A stretch of DNA of 64,000 bases from AV69 sp963742315 (GTDB lineage: Bacteria > Verrucomicrobiota > Verrucomicrobiia > Chthoniobacterales > UBA10450): NCBI GenBank assembly GCA_963742315.1, contig CAVULE010000015.1:124001-188000 (forward strand), in the 5' to 3' direction. The notes below the pieces were generated by a model, which saw only the letters and a program-made list of their open reading frames with translations, did no database searches and was not told where the DNA came from. A program made the position numbers and the translations under genes. This document shows positions 59,801 through 64,000 of this stretch, piece after piece (the first letter of the stretch is position 1; each line of letters opens with the position of its first letter).

Positions 59801-61319
59801 CTATGCAGGTCGCAACGGCGACGGAGTCAAAACTAATTTCAAACTCGGCGAAACTATGGTCGGGCAAGCGGCGTTGGAAAAGCGAAGCATTCTCCTGACA
59901 AACGTGCCCACAGACTACGTTAAAGTCAGCTCGGGTTTGGGCGAATCGCAGCCAATGAACATTGTCGTCCTTCCGATCTTGTTCGAGGGAGAGGTAAAAG
60001 CGGTGATGGAACTCTCCTCACTCGATCGTTTCAATTCGACTCATCAAGCTTTTCTCGAACAGTTGACCGAGAGTATCGGCATCGTTCTTAACACCATTGA
60101 AGCCAACACGCGGACGGAAAATCTTCTCAAGCAATCGCAGTCCCTCGCGAGCGAACTGCAAAAAGGTCAGCAAGAATTGCAGAAAACCAACCAGGAATTG
60201 CAGGAAAAAGCGCGCTCCAATCTCGCGAAAGATCAGTTTCTCGCCATGCTCAGTCATGAATTGCGGACACCGCTTACACCGGTGATCGCGTCAGCTTTGG
60301 AGCTGGAGGGTGAGCAGGCATTGCCCGAGAACATTCACGAATCACTGCATATGATTCGCCGCAATGTCGAGTTAGAGGCGCGGCTGATCGACGATCTGCT
60401 GGATTTAACACGCATTAGCAAAGGCAAGGTTCAACTCAATTTCGAGGTCGTTGACGCCCACAGCCTCTTACACAACGCTCTCGAGATTTATCAGAGTGAA
60501 ATTGTCCGGAAGCAGTTAACCCTCCGACTGGATCTGGCCGCGCAAAAGGTCCATCTCCGTGCCGATCCGGCGCGATTGCAGCAGATCTTTTGGAACCTGA
60601 TCAACAACGCGGTGAAATTTACCCCCAAAGACGGGCAAATTCATATCTCGACGGGCAATGATTCGGACGAACAATTGCATGTAGAGATCGCCGACACCGG
60701 ACTTGGAATTGAGCCGGAGACTCTGCCAAAAATCTTCGATGCGTTCGAACAGGGTACCAGAACACAGTTCGGTGGTCTGGGTCTCGGTCTGGCGATCAGC
60801 AAGACGCTGGTCGAAGCGCACAAGGGATCCATTAGGGTAGAAAGCGCTGGCCGTAATAAGGGTACCAAGTTCCGTCTCGCTTTCCCCACCTGCCAAAAGC
60901 CGGACCGAGATGCCGTGCCGACGGTTCGACGCCAGACTTCGCAGCGTCAAAGCATGCGCATTCTGCTGGTGGAGGATCATGAAGATACCAACAGGTCGCT
61001 GACCAACCTGCTTCGGCGCCGCGGATACTATGTGCAATCCGCGACGAGTCTCCAGTCCGCGCTCGAGTTAAATGCTAAAGAAGAGTTTGATGTGTTGATT
61101 AGCGATTTAGGTTTGCCAGATGGGAGCGGAATTGAGCTAATGCAGAAACTGAGCTCTGCCCGCCCGCTCGTTGGAATCGCTCTGACGGGTTTTGGGATGG
61201 AAGAAGATATCCGAAAGACCCGCGAGGCTGGATTCAAGCATCATCTCGTCAAACCGATTGATCTGACTAAACTCGATCAGCTTATTCAACAAAGCGTCGC
61301 CACGGATTCGCCCGTGTAA
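56895..61319 (+). CDS. Soluble HAMP-array hybrid histidine kinase (group III-like)
   Basis: 1474 aa without transmembrane segments. After an N-terminal HAMP-like region come eight tandem 92-residue units (about residues 160-895), each with the wording VDQLxxFASEVTRVAREVG and GTWKDLTDSVNxMAxNLT. Next are a GAF domain (about 905-1075), a coiled segment with Gln-rich repeats, HisKA with SHELRTPLTPV (His about 1121), HATPase_c with NLINNAVKF, DTGLGIEP and GLGLGLAISK, and a receiver domain with VEDHED and Asp about 1404 in LISDLGLPDG. This is the Nik1/group III arrangement, used in fungi for osmotic and oxidative signalling. Bacterial relatives are mostly uncharacterised. Confidence 0.95.
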   Translation: MKKNTSPSRRAAAANGSRSGIHDCDNGQLLRALMAFKRGDFSVRLPDDWTGVAGKIADTFNEVIAKNQRLTTELDRIGRAVGKKGRITQRASLGDVSNSWAEAIRSVNGLISDLVHPTSEMARVIGAVAKGDLSKTMATDIEGRQLEGEFLRTAKIVNTMVDQLGAFASEVTRVAREVGTEGKLGGQAKVKGVAGTWKDLTENVNLMAGNLTAQVRNIATVTTAVANGDLTKKITVDVKGEVLELKDTVNVMVDQLRSFASEVTRVAREVGSEGILGGQARVEGVSGTWKDLTDSVNFMARNLTGQVRNIAEVTTAVATGDLSKKITVDVKGEILELKNTINTMVDQLSSFASEVTRVAREVGTEGKLGGQAQVKGVAGTWKDLTDSVNSMAGNLTAQVRNIANVTTAVANGDLSKKITVDVRGEILELKDTINTLVDRLSSFASEVTRVAREVGSEGKLGGQADVRGVAGTWKDLTDSVNTMAGNLTGQVRNIAEVTTAVARGDLSKQITVDVKGEILELKNTINTMVDQLSSFAAEVTRVAREVGSEGQLGGQAQVKGVAGTWKDLTDSVNSMARNLTGQVRNIAEVTTAVANGDLSKKITVDVRGEILELKDTINTMVDQLRSFASEVTRVAREVGSEGSLGGQARVEGVSGTWKDLTDSVNFMASNLTTQVRNIAAVTTAVASGDLSKKITVDVKGEILELKNTVNTMVDQLNSFASEVTRVAREVGTEGKLGGQAVVQGVGGTWSDLTDSVNFMAGNLTNQVRGIVKVVTAVAKGDLKQKLLVEAKGEIAELADTINSMTDTLATFADQVTTVAREVGVEGKLGGQANVPGAAGTWRDLTDNVNRLAANLTTQLRAIADVATAVTKGDLTRSIQVEARGEVAFVKDNINEMIRNLKDTTLRNEEQNWLKTNLTRFTRMLQGQRDLLTVGKLILSELAPLVSAQQGVLYIMNSSDEVPELKLLASYAGRNGDGVKTNFKLGETMVGQAALEKRSILLTNVPTDYVKVSSGLGESQPMNIVVLPILFEGEVKAVMELSSLDRFNSTHQAFLEQLTESIGIVLNTIEANTRTENLLKQSQSLASELQKGQQELQKTNQELQEKARSNLAKDQFLAMLSHELRTPLTPVIASALELEGEQALPENIHESLHMIRRNVELEARLIDDLLDLTRISKGKVQLNFEVVDAHSLLHNALEIYQSEIVRKQLTLRLDLAAQKVHLRADPARLQQIFWNLINNAVKFTPKDGQIHISTGNDSDEQLHVEIADTGLGIEPETLPKIFDAFEQGTRTQFGGLGLGLAISKTLVEAHKGSIRVESAGRNKGTKFRLAFPTCQKPDRDAVPTVRRQTSQRQSMRILLVEDHEDTNRSLTNLLRRRGYYVQSATSLQSALELNAKEEFDVLISDLGLPDGSGIELMQKLSSARPLVGIALTGFGMEEDIRKTREAGFKHHLVKPIDLTKLDQLIQQSVATDSPV
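57372..59579 (+). repeat. Eight in-frame 276-bp tandem coding repeats (HAMP units)
   Basis: The codon opening the VDQL-type segment recurs at 57372, 57648, 57924, 58200, 58476, 58752, 59028 and 59304, and the pattern closes at 59580. The spacing is exactly 276 bases each time, with no insertion or deletion. Units 2-7 are most alike; units 1 and 8 are more diverged. Encodes 92-residue HAMP-pair units of the kinase. Confidence 0.95.
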
Positions 61320-61393
61320 AGCGCGTTACCAAAACCAGTAAAGCACGAATATACACCTTCCAACCCATTTACCTGGGAGAAGTTACTTGAACG

Positions 61394-61435
<42 letters not shown>

Positions 61436-61525
61436 CCTAGAGGCAAATCGGCCGATGCTACCGAAGACGCTACGGATTCGAGAGCGCGGAGTTGATTTCG
61501 GTCGCTAACGCCGTCCTAAAGCAGC

Positions 61526-62431
61526 TTAGGCCAGACCGTAAACGCGCACCAGCTGCTGTTTCCCCTTTAATCTCCGCTCGCCGAGATCAATGAAATTTTC
61601 ACTTGTGGCGAGATGTTCGCGGAAATCGGCTGAAAACAAAATCTGCCGATCCAGTTCTTTCATGAGCGATTCGAGACGGAAGACGGTGTTGACAGCATCT
61701 CCAATGATAGTGGCGTCGCGCTGAGCATCGAGGCCGACATTGCCGCACGTGACTACGCCGTAATGAAGCGCAACGCCGACCCGAAACGGCTGGCCGTCGC
61801 TCCATTTCACAGTTGCAGCAAGCGCGAGCAATTCGCGCGCGATCCGCAGCGTAGCGGCGCAATCGGCGCCATCCGACTCGCAACCGCCCCAGTAGGCAAG
61901 AAGTGCATCGCCGATGAACTTATCGACGATGCCGCCGTTTTTGTGCACGAGGTTTCCCGCTTCGCGGAACCAGACGCCGAGATGCTGGGCAAGGTCGGAA
62001 CTAGGGATTTTTTCCGCCATGGTACTGAAACCGCGAATGTCGCAGACCAACAATGCGACGGATCGAATGGCGGCGGCCGTGCTATCGATGGAGCCAGCGA
62101 CAGTGGGTTCGAGCTGAGCCGTAGAAAAATCCTCCTCGATCTGCTCGAAGCGCAGCTCATTATGAGCAATCCGGATTCGCGCGCCTTCGCTCAGTGTTGT
62201 CGGCATCACCACGCGCTGGTCATCGACGAAGGTGCCGTTGCGACTCCCGAGATCGATGAGTTGATAACGGTATCCGTCGTGACACCGAAGAAGAGCGTGC
62301 TGACGGGAGACGAGTGGGCTGCCGTGCAGGCAAATGGTGTTGTCGCTCGTGCGTCCGATAGTGGCTGTATTGCCAATAATGAGCTCGAACGGCTCGCCGA
62401 CGCTGGGCGTGACCTGAAGTCTGGCAGGCAT
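61526..62431 (-). CDS. FHA domain-containing class III adenylate/guanylate cyclase
   Basis: 301 aa from ATG 62431. N-terminal FHA domain (about residues 20-95): TIGRTSDNTICL, SRQHALLRC and LGSRNGTFVDD hold the phosphothreonine-binding residues. C-terminal class III cyclase: VALLVCDIRGFSTMAEKI with the metal-binding Asp, then KFIGDALLAYWGG and DAQRDATIIGDAVNTVFRLE. The product is probably cAMP, but cGMP cannot be excluded. Divergent from a Ser/Thr kinase gene 88 bases away, which could phosphorylate the FHA ligand. Confidence 0.92.
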   Translation of the reverse strand: MPARLQVTPSVGEPFELIIGNTATIGRTSDNTICLHGSPLVSRQHALLRCHDGYRYQLIDLGSRNGTFVDDQRVVMPTTLSEGARIRIAHNELRFEQIEEDFSTAQLEPTVAGSIDSTAAAIRSVALLVCDIRGFSTMAEKIPSSDLAQHLGVWFREAGNLVHKNGGIVDKFIGDALLAYWGGCESDGADCAATLRIARELLALAATVKWSDGQPFRVGVALHYGVVTCGNVGLDAQRDATIIGDAVNTVFRLESLMKELDRQILFSADFREHLATSENFIDLGERRLKGKQQLVRVYGLA

Positions 62432-62519
62432 AAGGGTGAGTCGGATTATCTGATATCGAATCGCGCGCGACAAGGTCGCGTTGTTGGGCGACGAATAGTC
62501 GTTATAATTGGCCCCGTCG

Positions 62520-64000
62520 ATGCCGGAGAGAATCAGCTTCGATCATTATCAAACCCTCACTCGTGAGGATGGCTCGCCCGTCGAGCTCGGCCGCGGCGCG
62601 ATGGGAATCACGTATAAGGCGTTCGACACAAACCTGCGAGTGAATGTCGCGCTTAAGGTGATCAACTCAAAGTTGCTCGAGAGTAGCGTCGCGCAGCAGC
62701 GCTTCCTGCGCGAGGCGCGGGCGGCAGCGCAGTTGCGCCATCCCAATGTCGCTTCCGTCTTCCATCTCGGGACCAGCGGCAACGCCTTCTACTACGCTAT
62801 GGAATTTGTCGATGGCGAAACGCTTGAATCGTTCATTCGACGCGAGGGACCGGTGAGTCCTGTGATGGCGCTGCGGATCACATTACAGGTCACGCGCGCT
62901 CTCGCTGCCGCAACAAGACATCACCTCGTTCATCGCGATATCAAACCGGCGAATCTGATGCTTGTGAAAGACGATGACGATTTCTTGGTGAAGGTCATCG
63001 ATTTCGGTCTCGCCAAATCAATCAAGCATACGGACGACGAGGATCTGGCAACGCTTTCAATGGGAGGTTTTGTCGGCACAGCGCACTTCGCCAGTCCGGA
63101 GCAGCTCGAGGAAAAGGAAATCGATGTGCGCTCCGACATCTATTCGCTGGGTGTGACGCTCTGGTATATGCTGGCCGGACAAGTGCCGTTTGGTGGCTCG
63201 CTCGCGCAAGTGATGAGCCAGCACCTTCACAAGCCCCCACCGCTGGAACGATTACAAAATGTGCCGGCGTGTTTGCGTGCGCTCGTGGCGCACATGATCG
63301 AAAAAAATCCGCTTAAGCGCCCGCAGACCCCGGTCGAACTTCGTGTTGCAATCGAGAAATGCCTCGCCCAAATCGCATCGGAACAGAATTTTCCTGCGCC
63401 GATAGACGAAGCACGTGCTGAAATTCAGCACGAGCGGCGCGCCCGCCCAAACGTAGCCAGAGCGATCCTCTGGTCGATAGCAGCCGTTGTCGTGTTGCTC
63501 GGGTTCGGCGCGCTGCTGTTGTTTAAACGCGATTGGCCGACAGAAGTCCGCGCGCCGCGGAGTGCAGTGACTTCGCCATTTTCGGCGCCTGTCCCAAGCG
63601 GCGTGCCGCTGGTCGTGCAATCCGTCTCGCCCGGAACAGCCCCGGCATCGCCGCGCGCAGCTCCGTCACCGGAGGAGCAGGAAGTTTGGCGGACGGCAAT
63701 TGCGGAAGCGCAGAAATATGAAGCCGCGCACGATTGGCCGGCAGCCGTAGCGGCCTACGTCCGCCTGCAGAAAAATTTCCCACAGAAGGAACTTGGTCGC
63801 GTAAATCTCGAATTGTTACTCAGCAAATTGCGATCCGAAGACACGGTGCGTGAGGAGAATTTCGATGCGCTGCGCGGGCCGCTGACCGAGGCCGCAAAGA
63901 TGGAAATCGTGAGTGCAATGGAGATGCTAGGTGATTTTCTGCGCCAGCGCGATCCGAAAGCTTCCTTCGATTGGCTTTGCGCGGCAGCGGCACGTGGGCG
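62520..64000 (+). CDS. Transmembrane Ser/Thr protein kinase, 3'-truncated by window end
   Basis: Open from the ATG at 62520 to the window end, at least 493 residues. Kinase domain: LGRGAMGITYKAFD (Gly-rich loop), VALKVIN (Lys), catalytic loop VHRDIKPANLM (about residue 138), DFGLAKS, and GTAHFASPEQL (activation segment). A transmembrane helix follows (ILWSIAAVVVLLGFGALLLF, about 313-333). A Pro/Ser/Ala-rich linker then leads into a helical region (TAIAEAQKYEAAHDWPAAVAAYVRLQ) that ends in a Sel1-repeat-like SFDWLCAAAARG at the edge. Divergent from the FHA-cyclase gene. Confidence 0.93.
   Translation, partial: MPERISFDHYQTLTREDGSPVELGRGAMGITYKAFDTNLRVNVALKVINSKLLESSVAQQRFLREARAAAQLRHPNVASVFHLGTSGNAFYYAMEFVDGETLESFIRREGPVSPVMALRITLQVTRALAAATRHHLVHRDIKPANLMLVKDDDDFLVKVIDFGLAKSIKHTDDEDLATLSMGGFVGTAHFASPEQLEEKEIDVRSDIYSLGVTLWYMLAGQVPFGGSLAQVMSQHLHKPPPLERLQNVPACLRALVAHMIEKNPLKRPQTPVELRVAIEKCLAQIASEQNFPAPIDEARAEIQHERRARPNVARAILWSIAAVVVLLGFGALLLFKRDWPTEVRAPRSAVTSPFSAPVPSGVPLVVQSVSPGTAPASPRAAPSPEEQEVWRTAIAEAQKYEAAHDWPAAVAAYVRLQKNFPQKELGRVNLELLLSKLRSEDTVREENFDALRGPLTEAAKMEIVSAMEMLGDFLRQRDPKASFDWLCAAAARG

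Noticed and set aside
61436..61525. Remaining half of the tRNA-Lys downstream, with ATTCGAG resembling a T-loop
   Set aside because: No stem-forming flanks and no acceptor partner ACCGTTC were found, so a functional tRNA cannot be assembled.

Overview
The window looks like a chromosomal stretch of a free-living Gram-negative bacterium, most likely a soil Verrucomicrobiota (Chthoniobacterales / Spartobacteria type). This is inferred from the combination of lpxA and a YejM-like protein (LPS outer membrane), a PEP-CTERM-type surface protein, a PadR regulator paired with an ADOP-type duplicated permease, a DUF5069 protein, a very large soluble HAMP-array hybrid kinase, and many short palindromic intergenic repeats. 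No rRNA, phage, transposase or CRISPR array is visible. The taxonomic call is inference only.

Layout. 0-3 kb: polyprenyl synthase (cut by the window edge), radC, lpxA, then pgeF on the other strand. 3-6.4 kb: minus-strand run moeA-marR-tolC. 6.5 kb: tRNA-Ser(GCU). 7.5-31.5 kb: an extended tryptophan/kynurenine catabolic region. It holds aminomuconate-semialdehyde dehydrogenase, a RidA-type aminomuconate deaminase, kynureninase, kynurenine 3-monooxygenase, tryptophan 2,3-dioxygenase, ACMS decarboxylase and 3-hydroxyanthranilate dioxygenase. Interspersed are molybdenum-cofactor genes (mobA, fdhD, a MOSC protein, a MoaD/ThiS-like carrier), ada, two GFA proteins, two VOC proteins, a Rieske oxygenase, an aquaporin and several DUF proteins.

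31.7-41.2 kb: L,D-transpeptidase, VOC and HIT proteins, then a long minus-strand housekeeping run: prs-rplY-pth-rpsF-ssb-dprA-topB-nrdR-hypothetical-HIT. 41.3-47.6 kb: a PEP-CTERM protein behind a possible sigma-54 promoter, a 680-bp stretch with no recognised gene, a fatty-acid desaturase followed by a YejM-like membrane sulfatase-fold protein, an HAD phosphatase and a membrane protein. 47.8-56.6 kb: rlmN, an ECF sigma / anti-sigma / secreted-protein set, an M1 aminopeptidase, an M50 protease, a GNAT, rpmH, an ElaB/DUF883 protein and a CsbD protein. 56.9-64 kb: signalling region with a 1474-aa HAMP-array hybrid histidine kinase, a truncated tRNA-Lys, an FHA-adenylate cyclase, and a divergent Ser/Thr kinase cut by the window end.

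How the genes work together. The enzymes of the 2-aminomuconate branch of tryptophan degradation are nearly complete: Trp to N-formylkynurenine (TDO), kynurenine to 3-hydroxykynurenine (KMO), to 3-hydroxyanthranilate (KynU), to ACMS (HAAO), to aminomuconate semialdehyde (ACMSD), to 2-aminomuconate (ALDH), to the deaminated product (RidA). Only the formamidase is not recognised. Beyond this catabolic region, the most unusual signals are a perfectly periodic 276-bp x 8 coding repeat in the kinase, nested four-hairpin intergenic elements, and a lone MoaD-like carrier next to an Asp-box propeller.
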